This document shows positions 10,386-22,635 of a stretch of DNA of 64,000 nt, one piece after another; position 1 is the first letter of the stretch, and each line of letters starts with the position of its first letter. Source of the stretch: Pempheris klunzingeri (Eukaryota > Chordata > Actinopteri > Acropomatiformes > Pempheridae); the NCBI RefSeq assembly GCF_042242105.1, contig NC_092019.1, positions 17,839,328 to 17,903,327 on the forward strand. The letters run 5' to 3'. The notes below the pieces were generated by a model. That model did no database searches, was not told where the DNA came from, and was given only the letters and a program-made list of their open reading frames with translations. Position numbers and translations under genes: made by a program.

Positions 10386-13300
10386 ATGGGGCGAAAGTTG
10401 GATCCCACCAATAAGGTGAAGAGAGGCCCGGGGAAGAAATCCAGGAAGCAACAAGGAGCAGAGACAGAGTTGGCCAAGTTTATAAATGATGAGGGTTCGT
10501 ACCAAGTCTTAAAAGTTTGGAAAATGTTTAATTTTAACTGTAATGTTTTCAAGGCTGAATTTGAATATACTACTTCAAAAATGCTTGATTTTTCAACATA
10601 ATCTGGCCTTTCATCAACATAATCACAGGTATAAACCAAAAATATTTTATTACATGAAGTAAACAGGAGAAATGTTGTGTCTTGGCACCTCTCACCAGAT
10701 GGTAATCATGACCAAAACATACTATCAAAGTTAATTTAAAAACCTGGTAAAATAAACTGTGATGTTATACATTAATTACAAAACTTTAATTTTTGCAGTT
10801 GCATTTAAAGTAGCAATTAAGATGTGACGATAAGGCTTCAAGAGTCTGGAAAGTTTTGGTTGAGGTACCTTGAAAGTGCTTGAATTTTACTCTTAAAAAG
10901 CTGCACGAACCCTGAATGAATGATGATGATCACTGCATCCTTTACATCAGCTGGTTTATGAAGACACACTCTGTACCGTTGCGTTTAACACCAGCCGTTT
11001 TATCTTGCTGACTACATTATCATCAACGTTATGTTTCTTTTCTGTTTGCAGAGGAAACCGGAACAAAACGGCTGTCGAGTCGAGGCAGGAAAAGGTAAGC
11101 AACTGACTGGCCACATGGCATGAAACAACATTTTTGTGTTTACAAGTTAGAAGTTGCTCATTCGTATTGTCATTTGACAGAGCTGCAAAAAGAGCCCAGA
11201 ATTTGAAAAAGCCTAAGGATGCTACAGAGGAACAGTCCAAGACAGGTAAGCACATCAGTGTCTGTGAAGGTGGTTGTGACGTTTCCTTTTTACACAAAAA
11301 AATGGTTACCCAGTACCTGCAAAGAACTGAAGGATGTGCATGCGTTGGCTGGCAGTTAACAGAAAAATTTTGGATGTGGTGTTCTGTGGGTCTAAGAAAT
11401 ATGTTGTCTGTAGGGGAGGTTTGTGGCCTTTACAGGAACAACAGATGATTATGTTAAATGTGTGTGTGAGACTTGAAATTATGTGTCTTTGAACTGTTGT
11501 TGCTAAAGCAGTTATTTTTAATCACAGAATATGTATATACGTGGTATTTATGGTCTTCTTTTTATCTACAGGATTCACTGATGAGAACAGCAAATGGTTG
11601 ACACCAGCAAAGAGGAAGCGCAAAATTGATGAACCTGAAAGTGAGGATGACAGTGAAGAACACTGGGAGGAAGAGGAAGATGAGGAGGAGCAGCAGCAGC
11701 AGCAGCAGCAGCAGAAGAAGAAGATAGAGGAAAGAAAGAAGGGTGCCAAATTGGGGGTGAAAGAAGGGGAGGACGACGAGGAGGAGGAGGATGACGACGA
11801 CGACGATGATGGTGGTGATGATGATGATGAAGATGATGATGAAATGGTTGACGACTACGGTACACTAGATGGTGGCAGTGACGAAGAAGCAGCTGAAGAA
11901 GAAAGCGATGAAGAAGAAGTATGTGAAATGGTTCTGCTGCTATTTTGTTTTCTGTATTTATGACTGAAGTTTGACTGAAGTTGTGATTCAAATGTGGACA
12001 TGTAACTGCAAACATATACAATCCCCGATTTCACGACAGACTCTAATTTCCCTCCCACTTCACTGTTGAAGTGCTTCAACAAAATCAGGGAGTGCAAGGG
12101 CAGTTAATGTGTGTTAGTATAATTTAGTGATGACTTTCCTCGGTTTGTGCTCCCCATTTAGCTTCTTCCCATTGAGCGTGCAGCCAAGAAAGCGAAAAAG
12201 CTGAAGGAAACCATGGCTCTAGGGAGTGATGACGATGATGATGATGATGATGATGAAGTGGAAGAAGATGATGATGATGATGAAGAGGAGAAAAAATCAG
12301 ACGCTGACATGGATGAGGAAGACACTCTACAAACCAACATAGATGAAATGGAAACATTCAGGCTGCCTGGACCAGAGGAAAGGGAGAAGGAAGGTGACTG
12401 AGTCTGCAGTTGTTGTTTTTGTTTTTTTTCTCAGTAAGATAATTCTTTTTTTTAAAATAGCAAATTTAAGCTAAATCTTAATCTAAATCCTTTGCTTATC
12501 CGCCCTTTCAGGTGTCCTGCCTCTAGACCTGAAGACGATCCATCAAAGAATAAAGGACAACATTGATGTCCTTTGTAATTTCTCCCAAAAAAGGGAGGAG
12601 GGGAAAGAGAGAGCAGAGTACATCTCTCTTCTGACGAAGGATCTCTGTACCTATTACAGCTACAACAACTTCCTAATTGAGAAATTAATCGACCTCTTTC
12701 CTCTTTCAGAGGTGGGTGGTTTTTATTTATTTGCCTGGAGGAAAGAAGGCATATTCACATCAGTGAAATCCTGACGTTCTTCTCATCATGATTAGATCTG
12801 ACTGATACAACCCATATTAATTGTTTGTCTTGCTGACAGCTGGTTGATTTCCTTGAGGCCAATGAAATTCAGAGACCTGTCACTATTCGGACCAACACGC
12901 TGAAAACGAGGAGACGGGATCTTGCACAGGTAACGGCTCGGGATATGAGAGAGAGAGAGACCAAATGTCAAAATTCATATTATAGGCCAGACATGTGACC
13001 ACGGGTAATTTGGACTAACAATGTGAATGAAATCAATAGAAGAATATCCAGATATCAACATTGTAAAAGACGCAGATGTTTATAGTTTGGCTTTGCTTAT
13101 AATTCTATCTTTCAATTCAATTCAATTCAATTTGTATAGCCCAATATCACAACAGAGTGTCTCATAGTGCTTTACAAAGTTCACTGAAATAAACAAGTGT
13201 AAGCGAACAAACAATCTAATAAAGAGTCCAGCAGTCGATGAGGCCAATGGATCAGTCCGGTGGATCAGTCCAAGGCATCACCTGCCCTTTATGACCCTCC

Positions 13301-16262
13301 TTCTTCGGGAAGGAAAAACTCAAAAAACCCAGTGGGAAAAGAGAAACCTCTCGGAGCACCACAGTGAAGGAGAGATCCAGCTCCCAAGGATGGACAGGCT
13401 GTAGCCTTGGACAGACGCACATCCATTGGCTGATGGAGAACCACATGAGCAGGACCAGGACCAGGATCCACAGGAACCCGAGAACCACATCAGCAGAACC
13501 ATGACCAGGATCCACAGGAACCAGAGAACCACATCAGCGGGACCAGGACCAGGACCCACAGGAACCAGAGGACCACATCAGCAGGACCAGGACCAGGATC
13601 CACAGGATCCACAGGAACCTGAGAGATGAGAAAGCACAGAAAAGCTCCGGGGAAGATAGCAAGTTAGAGGCAGACATTTGGCTGACATGAGACATAATGA
13701 TGAAGAGGAAGAGGAGGATAGAGAATAGAGGAGCCCAGTGCACCATAGGAGTCCCCCGGCAGTCTAAGCCTATAGCAGCATGACTAGGGGCTGGTCTAAG
13801 GCCTGAGCCCTTAAATATATGCTTTGTCAAAAAGGAAGGTTTTTTATCTTTGACCCCAAAACCACCACTGAACACAATAACACAACACAACCTCCTCATC
13901 AGATGACTAGTAGTAATGTCTAGTGCTTTTTTCCCTTGTTTAGGCGTTGATTAACAGAGGAGTGAACCTGGACCCACTGGGGAAATGGTCTAAAGTAGGT
14001 TTGGTCATCTATGACTCCTCAGTACCAGTAGGTAAGTGTCATTGCACTCATGTCAACCATCCCGCTTGAGCTATTAAGGGCCTTTACTGATAAATATCTT
14101 AAGCCGACTGCAGCCACACAAGCCTTAATAGTCATTCTTTCCGTATTTCAAAACAGGTGCGACACCAGAGTATCTGTCTGGTCAGTACATGCTGCAAGGA
14201 GCTTCCAGTTTTCTGCCCGTGATGGCGCTCTCTCCACAGGAGGGAGAGTTGGTGCTGGACATGAGCTCAGCTCCAGGAGGCAAAACAACCTATATTGGTA
14301 AGACGTGCTGCAGTTATACTGGTGTAATTACAGTAATTCTATAAAGTGTCTCAAACTGTGTAATATAGATTAAATCTGTCACTGAACAGTAACATTGATA
14401 ATTTATTTATTTTTTGTGTCCACACAATGTCAGAAAATTGTGATTGTTCCCTTTTATGATTTGCGAGATCCCAACATGATTTATTTTTAATTCCTTGAAA
14501 AAAAAATAAAGTAATTGTATTTGGGAAGCTGGGACTAGTGAATGTTTGGTATTTTTGCTTGAAAAAACACCCAAATAATGAATTAACTATCAAAATAGTT
14601 TCAGATCAACTTTGTGTGGGTCGACTAATTGGTTTATTTTTGCAACGTTTTCAGTCGTTATGTAGACAAATGCAAATGAAGGCAAATACAAACTTTTTTC
14701 ACATGCAAATCTGTTGAACGATACCTTTAGCTCAGCTGATGAGGAACACCGGGGTGATCGTGGCTAACGACGCCAACGCTGACAGACTGAAGAGCGTGGT
14801 GGGAAACATCCACCGTCTGGGGGTCACCAACACTGTTGTCTGCAACTACGATGGAAGGCAGTTCCCAAAGGTAACTCGCATACATCTGTAGAAAAACAGA
14901 AAAACATCTCTGTAGTTTACATTGACTCTGACGTTTTATAAAGTGTACTGACTTGTTGAAAACGTCCCCTTCAGGTAATGGGTGGGTTTGATAGAGTGCT
15001 GCTTGATGCTCCATGCTCAGGCACTGGAGTCATCGCCAAAGATCCAGCTGTGAAGACCAGCAAGGTAAAACACCGTCCACTGTTTACATATGCACCAGTA
15101 CAGATACACACTTATGGGTTTAAGCAGCGTTAAACACTTTTTTCTTCCCCTCTCCTATTTCCTATTTCAGGACGAGGCAGACATCCAGCGCTCTGCTCAC
15201 TTGCAGAAAGAACTGATTCTATCCGCCATCGACTCTGTCAACGCCGAGTCTCCCACAGGAGGATATCTGGTCTACTGCACATGCTCAATAATGGTTTGTG
15301 TACTGCTGTATACATCTAATCCAAACTAGTTCTGTTTCATGTTTTTCATCTTAGATTTACATGTTATTTGTGAGAAGAGAAGTTTGGGTAATGATCAAAA
15401 TGTATTCCACCAGGTGGAGGAGAATGAATGGGTGGTGGACTACGCTTTAAAGAAAAGGAACGTCAAACTAGTTCCCACAGGACTCGACTTTGGCAAGGAG
15501 GGCTTCACCAGGTAGATGAGATAACCAGTGAGCGCTTTCAGTAAGTGGCTGAAGCACTGAGGGGCAAGATTAAGATTATTTTTCCTTTCTTTTAGGTTCA
15601 AAGAGCGCAGATTCCATCCTTCTCTGCGACTGTCTCGGCGATTCTACCCTCACTCCCACAACATGGATGGGTTTTTTGTGGCCAAGCTCAAGAAATTCTC
15701 TAATGTAATTCCAACTACACCAGGAGGAAAAGGTAACATTTTCTCTTATGAGCATGTGGCAAATTAAATCAAGGTGGTTATCCCGTTTAATTTGAATTCA
15801 TCCTGTGCGTTTGTCATTGGTTTAGAAGATGAAATGGCAGACGCTCCTGAGGCCACGGTTGTTACAGAATCTCCAGAAGAGAAACCATCCAAAAGTGACA
15901 AGACAAAGAAGATTGTCACGGGGAAGGCAGGTGCCTTAAAGAAGAAAACCCAAACCAATGGAACAGCAGCCAAGAAAACGGCAAACGCCAGCCCGAAAGG
16001 CAAAAAGGACTTACCCGCTGGACCAAAAAAGGCAAAGATCGCCAAGATGGATGGAGAGACTGTGAAAGGGGCAGAGGCCAAGAAGCCCGCAGTGAAGACA
16101 GCTGCTGAAAGTAAAGCATCAAAGGCTGACAAAAAGGAAGGGAACAGATTTGAGAAAAAGGACGGCAGACAGAAGAAAGGACCCAAGAAGGCCAAGCACA
16201 GGATTGGAAAGAACAAATTCAAAAAGTTGAAGCACATGTTACAAAAACAAGATACAGAGTGA
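10386..16262 (+). CDS. nop2: NOP2/NSUN1 28S rRNA cytosine-5 methyltransferase (p120)
   Basis: Fifteen coding exons (10386-10494, 11052-11094, 11181-11245, 11572-11918, 12162-12393, 12512-12711, 12840-12929, 13944-14031, 14157-14297, 14731-14870, 14975-15064, 15171-15293, 15414-15511, 15596-15732, 15826-16262) give 779 residues in frame. The product is a nucleolar RNA m5C methyltransferase needed for 60S subunit assembly. The N-terminus is Lys-rich, followed by long Glu/Asp runs and a Gln run (exons 4-5). The core holds the SAM motif [22 protein letters not shown] with the PC cysteine and YCTCS with the TC catalytic cysteine, plus [12 protein letters not shown]. The C-terminus is a low-complexity Lys/Ala tail, typical of nucleolar proteins. 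A noncoding first exon lies near 9490-9584. Intron 7 carries a large interspersed repeat. Confidence 0.95.
11687..11851 (+). repeat. Coding trinucleotide repeats (Gln and Asp/Glu runs) in nop2
   Basis: CAG repeats encoding eight glutamines are followed by GAG, GAC and GAT runs encoding long acidic stretches. A second GAT run lies in the next exon near 12228-12285. The acidic character is usual for nucleolar proteins, but the pure DNA repeats are likely to vary in length. Confidence 0.75.
13111..13890. repeat. Fish interspersed repeat in nop2 intron 7
   Basis: The element opens with four AATTC-type units and the segment TTTGTATAGCCCAATATCAC, then a long low-complexity body. The same opening recurs in ncapd2 intron 14 at about 29552-29630. 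It is a familiar type of dispersed repeat in percomorph fish; I do not assign a family. The right boundary is approximate. Confidence 0.6.
13451..13621. repeat. 44-bp minisatellite within the intronic repeat
   Basis: About 3.9 copies of a 44-bp unit lie in tandem, with starts at 13451, 13495, 13539 and 13583. Units begin near AGGACCAGGACCAGGATCC and end in ACCACATCAGC, and they differ by a few bases. They are open in one frame (Asp-Gln-rich) only because of the repeat composition. Confidence 0.8.
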
Positions 16263-17187
16263 TGATGTGTACAGTGTGATAAAGCGTTAAAGATCATGTA
16301 AGAGCTTTGTAGAGCCTCCCTTTGGACCCAGATCACCTCCCTCCAGCTAACGAGCGCTCAGGTCGGCGTGCTCCGTAGTTTCAGAGCAGTGTGTCAAGTC
16401 AGATATCTTTGTAATGCCTGCGTACAAATGAATTGGACTGGTCAGCGGCGCGCTCTCTGAAGTGTTGGGTCCTCCCTTTTTTATTTGTATTACAGAATCA
16501 GAATACTCATTATGTTCATTTGTTGGTTTAATTGCAGGGTGGGACGACCTCCATAAATCTCTGAGACATAATAAATCTTCTACGATGTTTTTCTCATCAC
16601 TTGTGTCATCATTCATCAGTGGGAAGTTTTACCTGTTTTAGGTTCACTTTTATCATCCGGTTGCTTAATCGGTAGAGTTAAATATTCAAGCCTGCTGTGG
16701 AAAATACTTTTAGCACTTAATAGCTTTCACTTGACCATGGCTAATTCTGTTTTCAACAACTGGAAATGTATTTTGACATGGCAGTTTATTTTTGATTAGT
16801 CACAAGTCCAGTTTCAGATAGCTACAATTGAAATTTGACCAGTATTGATTAATTTTTGATCATCCAAACTGGCACCTTTTAGTTGAAATTATGAGTAGTC
16901 ACAACTACACTGAAGGTACCTTGAATTTCAGTTCAAACTGGTCATAATGTAAATGAAAAAAAATACCCTCAATAATTCAGAGGTGAATTGTCTTTAGTTT
17001 GATTTGCCGTAAAGTTTTATTGGTTCAGTTGTCAGAGTTGTACAGTAAAAAAAGTCTTAAATTTTACATTTCTGGTTAATTGAATCTTTAATCTTTGATG
17101 TGACTCCAGTTAATATTTAATATATTAAAGGAGCTTGCCATATGCCAACTAGTATTGATCACATTTATGAGTTTGTACTTGAAAATT

Positions 17188-17189
<2 letters not shown>
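16263..17189. other. Spacer between nop2 and ing4
   Basis: It contains the nop2 3' untranslated region and AT-rich sequence with several imperfect short inverted motifs around CAAACTGG (16860-16960), perhaps an eroded MITE. No gene is seen. Confidence 0.4.

Positions 17190-17256
<67 letters not shown>
17190..17256. repeat. (CA)n microsatellite
   Basis: An uninterrupted dinucleotide run of about 33 units ends 90 bases before the ing4 start codon. It lies in or next to the ing4 promoter. Confidence 0.97.
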
Positions 17257-17258
<2 letters not shown>

Positions 17259-17345
17259 TCTTCACTGGGGTTGTCAGGGGTGAGCAAACAACCAATCAGA
17301 TCGCACCATTTCAGACCGGAAGCTGTGTTGTTTACATTTTCTAAG

Positions 17346-20300
17346 ATGGCGGCGGGGATGTATTTGGAGCATTATTTGGACAGTAAGGTTTTAATTATGC
17401 GTTACATATGTCGGAAAATATTCCAGCGTCCTTTGCTGGTTTTATACTTTGCCTTTCGTTGTGTCGTTTGGCTCCCGGTCAGCCAGCATGTTTAACAGAG
17501 TCCTTTAACCGCTCACTGACGGTGAGCGGGTTTAGGCTCAGTCTATTTGCTGGGATATCGCATCGCACCGTAGCGAAGAAAGGATGCGGTTTGAGATTGC
17601 ACTGCACACATACTGTACTAGTCGTGCAGTATAACGTAGTTTAAATTATTTTAACAAGCAGTCAAGTCAATTGTCTGTGTGCTCCTCACTGTTTCGTGCA
17701 ATGCTTATGAAAGCTAGCACAAGGCGCTATCGTTAATGGCAGCCGGAGCATCATCCAGCGCATATGATCAAGCTAGCCATCCTGCTTTCATCAGCGTTGC
17801 TGTTTCATGTTGATCTCACCGAAAGTAGGATTAAACTGTTTGTTGTCTCCCCCTCCACCACGCCAGGCATAGAAAACTTGCCCTTCGAGTTGCAGAGAAA
17901 CTTCAATTTGATGAGGGATCTAGATCAACGCACAGAGGGTGAGAACAATGAACTGTGAAATCGCTCTGCAATTTTAAGCCTGAACTGATGTGAAAACACA
18001 TGTTGCCGTCTGCACTCCTCTCAGTACTAGAGGCCTGTTACAGCACGCTACTCCACCTTCATGTCTCACCTTTAAGCAGTGTGATCAATGCTGTGGTTCC
18101 CAAACAAGGGGTGGGGATCCCAAGGGAAGTCTGAGGGGTCACAACATGATTAAAGCATTAAGAAACATTTAAAGCAATTGTTACACTAACTGATATAGTC
18201 CATCTACTAATGTTTGCCTTTTTTGGATCCTTACTGGATATTCAGGCTGCTGAAAACCCTTCAAATGAAACAGTTTAAGACTGTAGAATCATTCTTGTTG
18301 CTCAACTCATGTCCACAGTGGTGACAGACAGACATTTCTTCATTTTAAAAAGTTTGGGAACCACTGATGATACTAGTACGTTAGTAGTGCAAACTCCCCA
18401 ACAGTTTCTCAAGAACAGCATTGTGGTAATAATTGACTTAGATCAATTTAGTTTTGTTAATTGTGAGTAACTTTCAGTTTCACAAAACATTCTAGCCAGT
18501 ATCCTTGTCATGGTTATTATAGTTGAGTAAAACTAGATTACCAATTAGGTGTGAAAAAACATTTCAGTTAACTGAAGTAAAAATATAACTCTGATACTAG
18601 CCAGTTCCTGTATTGCTTAATGTGAGCTGTTTATAGTGATAATTGAAATGAACATTTATGCATGTTAAGCAAGAGAATATACAACTAACATTTGATTTTG
18701 AAATGTTAGTTGTTTGAAACATTGAAATTATTTTTTAGTACATTTGAGAAGTATTGATTGTACACAAAGAAGTTTTATCTCATTGGTAACAGTGACTTCA
18801 CATTTGTAATGTTGTTTTAGAGTGAGTTTTTACTTTTTGTTTCTCTTTTAGATCTAAAAGGACAGATAGACTCTTTGGCTAAAGAATACACAGCCAACGC
18901 CCGGACTCTTTCCTCTGAGCAAAAGCTGTCCATACTGAGGCAGATTCAGCAGTCTTACAGTAAATGCAAGGAGTTTGGAGATGACAAGGTGCAACTGGCC
19001 ATGCAGACCTATGAGATGGTTCGTATTTTCGAAACAATCACAATGTTTTACATACGTCAGTAGGAGATGTGAGTGATGGACAGTTGATAGACCCACTGTG
19101 ATGCATGTACATGAAGTATGCAACACAATCAGTCCACTGAGGCTCTGTTTTCTGCAGGTCGACAAACACATCAGACGTCTCGACACAGACCTGGCTCGGT
19201 TTGAGGCTGACCTGAAGGAAAAGCAGATCGAGAGCACGGACTATGATTCCACCTCCAGCAAGGGGAAGAAAGGTGTGTGTGTGTCCATTATTATATTTGT
19301 TTTATATCATTTTATTATTTGCAGCAAGAACTGACAGGGCACCCAAAACCAAACTTGGTGGTCTAGTAAAGTTGTTGTGTGATTCCAGTTGAGTCCAGAC
19401 AGAAGGAAAAGAAGACGGCTAAAACGAGGTCTAAAGTGAAGAGTTCAGATGAAGATGGCAGTCCCAAGAGTGCACAGAAGAAAGTCAAACTCCTCCAGCC
19501 GTATGTTGTGTGTCTATAGCTTATAGCTTGTGATGGCCAAGTGTTTAGATTTCATGTGTGGAATCAATCATTTTCAGTTAGTTTTAGGAGCATACTCCCA
19601 TTTTCACCTGCAATACCCTTTTTCCCATCATCAGAGGAGAATTCAACAGCCCCTCCGCCAACTTTGGAAATGTGCACCCATCTGATGTGCTGGACATGCC
19701 AGTGGACCCCAACGAACCCACCTACTGTCTGTGCCATCAGGTCTCCTACGGCGAGATGATCGGCTGTGACAACACCGATGTGAGTTTTCTGCCACGGCCT
19801 CTTGTCAGTCTCACCCACATTGAGCAACTTTGGGATGTGAATTTAACCATATCTTTCTATATGTTTCTGCATTAAACGATGTGTTGAGGTGGGACTTGAT
19901 ATTCTGTGGGATTTGATTTGAGAATTTTAAAGTAGATGGGATAAACATTTACATGAGTTGCATTTACAGAAGAGGTGGAGAAAGACGAAGTGGAAAAAGT
20001 TTAATTCACATGTGTTTGGGCCTGTGGTGGAGGAGAGAGCTGTTACTGATCTGAAGAAAAGAGAGGAATGACAAGATCTCACAACATGGTGTTTATTACA
20101 AATACAAGTACAGAAACAAAAATACAAAGAAAGTATTGAATACAAATCACAATTGTGTACTTCAGACAATAATTAGAGACAATTGTGATTATTATTAATT
20201 ATCATAGCACAGCTGAATTTATCCTCTGCAAGCTAGTGTGTGTGTTTCCTAGTGTGGATTCTGTATCTGTATTTCCTTCTGCAGGTTTGTTCATTTATAG

Positions 20301-21213
20301 TCTATAATAGTCTATAATCATATTTTATTCAATGGAAACTTGTTTAGCAAGAGCAGGATCCATCGGCAAAATTATGACATGTTACAGGAAGAGGAAATGA
20401 GGATTTTTAGTATAAATTTGTACCAAATGCCATTTTTGCAACGTTTTGCTTAAAAAAAAATCAAACATTATATCTAAGAACACAAAAATACATGTATTAC
20501 CTTTATTGGCCATGTGATGTGAATGGCCTGTCCAAACAACATCATTTTATGAATGTATTCATTTAAATTACTTTAAATACCATTCAAATAACACAAAGGT
20601 CATCAACTGTGCGTTTATGGTACAGGCCTGAAATTGAGAGGATTGAATAAGAATAACAATAAAAAACAGAAGTTTGAATAATGATCTATATGAAGAATCA
20701 TTCATCCTATGTGGAGTAGATGTACGTCCTCTTCCTTACATTTATTTCCCAGATGCTAACCACAGATCAAGAGGCTTAGGAGTCCCGCAGTCTCGTGCCT
20801 CTTCCTCTGTAGATAAGGTCACAGGCGACATAGAGAGTGATTGATTAGCAGATACCAAACTACACATGCTGTATGTGATGTCTCTCTTTGAAAAGGTTGA
20901 TTTTATTTTTGACCACGTGTTTTAATGGTTTTGTCAGGATCACTTAACATTAACGTACATTATCATTGTTTGTCTTTCCTCTAGTGCTCTATTGAGTGGT
21001 TCCATTTTGCATGTGTGGGCCTGACCACCAAACCAAGAGGGAAATGGTAAGAAACTCAGTGAAATGGAGGCTTTAATGTACGATCCTGTTTTCATTGTGT
21101 GCAGTAAAGGTGTGAGTTGCCACGTCAGTCAGCTAAATGTTTTTGTTGTTTTTTTTTCGTCTGTGCCATGCAGGTATTGTCCACGATGCTCCCAAGACAG
21201 AAAGAGAAAATAA
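17346..21213 (+). CDS. ing4: Inhibitor of growth protein 4 (PHD-finger histone reader)
   Basis: Eight exons (17346-17382, 17867-17938, 18852-19018, 19158-19272, 19389-19500, 19635-19779, 20985-21046, 21174-21213) give 249 residues, exactly the human ING4 length. ING4 is a subunit of the HBO1 (KAT7) histone acetyltransferase complex that reads H3K4me3. The N-terminal ING helical domain starts [13 protein letters not shown] and contains the signature [21 protein letters not shown] basic nuclear-localisation stretch follows in exon 5. The PHD finger begins [17 protein letters not shown] and continues [13 protein letters not shown] to WYCPRC, with all C4HC3 zinc ligands visible. Residues in the ING domain ([11 protein letters not shown]) and [10 protein letters not shown] fit ING4 rather than ING5. 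Confidence 0.96.
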
Positions 21214-21503
21214 AACATCTGGAACAAAACGTGGACTCTGATCAGATAGAAAATGAGAAGAATATTTCTTCATTAGTTACTAGAATTTTTGTTTCTCATC
21301 TTCCTTAACATTTGGTGCTTTTTCTTTTGGTTTACGTAATTTGCCTTGGTCTGATGCAGTGTGTGTGAAGGAGCCAAGTCATTACAAATGTATTTAAATA
21401 TTGTTTGTTTTTTTAAACAATTAACAATTTTGTTTGTTTTTTTTAGTTACCTTTGGTGCTCTTATTGTGACTTCTTTTTTTATATTTTGCTTTACGAGTG
21501 AAT

Positions 21504-21509
21504 AATAAA
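21504..21509 (+). terminator. Polyadenylation signal of ing4
   Basis: An AATAAA hexamer 291 bases after the ing4 stop is the first strong signal on this strand. Confidence 0.55.
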
Positions 21510-22042
21510 ACACTACAACCGCCCCTAATGGTTTAACAGTTCCACATTGTCACAATACTTTATACTGAATTCACATTTGCATTGAAGTATTTTCCCTGAA
21601 AACTTGTTTTGCCATGGATCCTTTTGTCTTTGTTGTATAGGTAGTTTCTTGTGCTTAGCCTTGAAACACTAGTTTTATTTTTCAAGTATAACAAGAGGGC
21701 AAAAGAACACGAGGACAAATGCTGCATCCTGACAGTATTAGTCATATGTGGTAGTGAGTTAAAACATTTCATTTTAACATTTGATTGAGTGCTGAATAGA
21801 AAGTAAGACATTTTGTGAAAAGTATTGTCATTTCTGTAGCTGAAACATTGGTACAGGGGAGAGGGGGTGATTGTGTTGTCAATCATTTGAATACAGCTAC
21901 TACCTCAAAAAGCTTGCCTTTGTGCTCTTTGTCTCAATTTTTCCTTCTGTTGGCGGCTGTAACCTCGTGTTGTAGTGGCGATGTTCCTCCAGTAGGTGGT
22001 GGTGTTAGTGTGAAACTTCCTGGTAGCGAAGGCGCATGTGTG
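21510..22042. other. Spacer between ing4 and ncapd2
   Basis: The sequence is AT-rich and becomes more GC-rich toward the ncapd2 promoter. I see no further gene in it. Confidence 0.4.
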
Positions 22043-22187
22043 TGACGTCAGAGTTTCACCGCCTTGGCGCGATATCCAAATAAATTTGAAAACTGGCCTC
22101 AAACCGCCTGCTGACAGTGGACAGAGCAGGCTGCGTTGTTGTCTTCAGAGGTCCTCACCGTGGCTAACGGGACCGCAGGCGTTACAG
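22043..22187 (+). promoter_or_regulatory. ncapd2 promoter elements and noncoding first exon
   Basis: A palindromic CRE/ATF site TGACGTCA lies at 22043-22050, an E2F-like site TTGGCGCG at 22064-22071 and a CHR-like TTTGAA at 22085-22090. This set is typical of promoters of mitotic genes controlled by E2F and the DREAM/MuvB complex. A donor after 22187 (CAG/GTGGGC) can pair with the acceptor ending at 22633, two bases before the ATG, so a noncoding first exon ends at 22187. The start site is inferred to lie near 22090-22120. Confidence 0.5.
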
Positions 22188-22635
22188 GTGGGCATTATGG
22201 CTCTAAGATGGAGAAACAGTTGTTGGCTAAGTTTAGCTGCTGTCGTTTCTGATAACGAATAACATTGCTACTATGCTAGCTAGTTAGCTTGCTAACTTTA
22301 CCAGCAGTAAGTTAAGCTAGTTGCTTGGCTTAACTTAATTCACAACAACAAGGCGATACTGTTTGATTAATAAAATGACTTATGAGATATCGACTACCAT
22401 TAGTTGGCAGGTTAGAGTTCACTTTAGATTCCCAGCTAGCTCAAAGAAAGGACCAAATATGAACTTGTTGATGTGGTGGTACAATATCATAGCGCTACCT
22501 CGCTAACTTGTTATGTAGCTTAGCTACAGTTCATTGATACATTCCCGACGAGTGGCATGCGAGCTAACCACCTAGTTTGATTAACGCTGCAAGTAATTAT
22601 ATCTAAGGTTGCCTTGTTTTGTCCTTGACGCAGAG

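Noticed and set aside
11575-12340. Minus-strand frames rich in His or Ser
   Set aside because: They are antisense of the Asp/Glu trinucleotide runs in nop2 exons.
13426-13629. Asp-Gln-Pro-rich open frame
   Set aside because: It is produced by the 44-bp minisatellite in an interspersed repeat within a nop2 intron.
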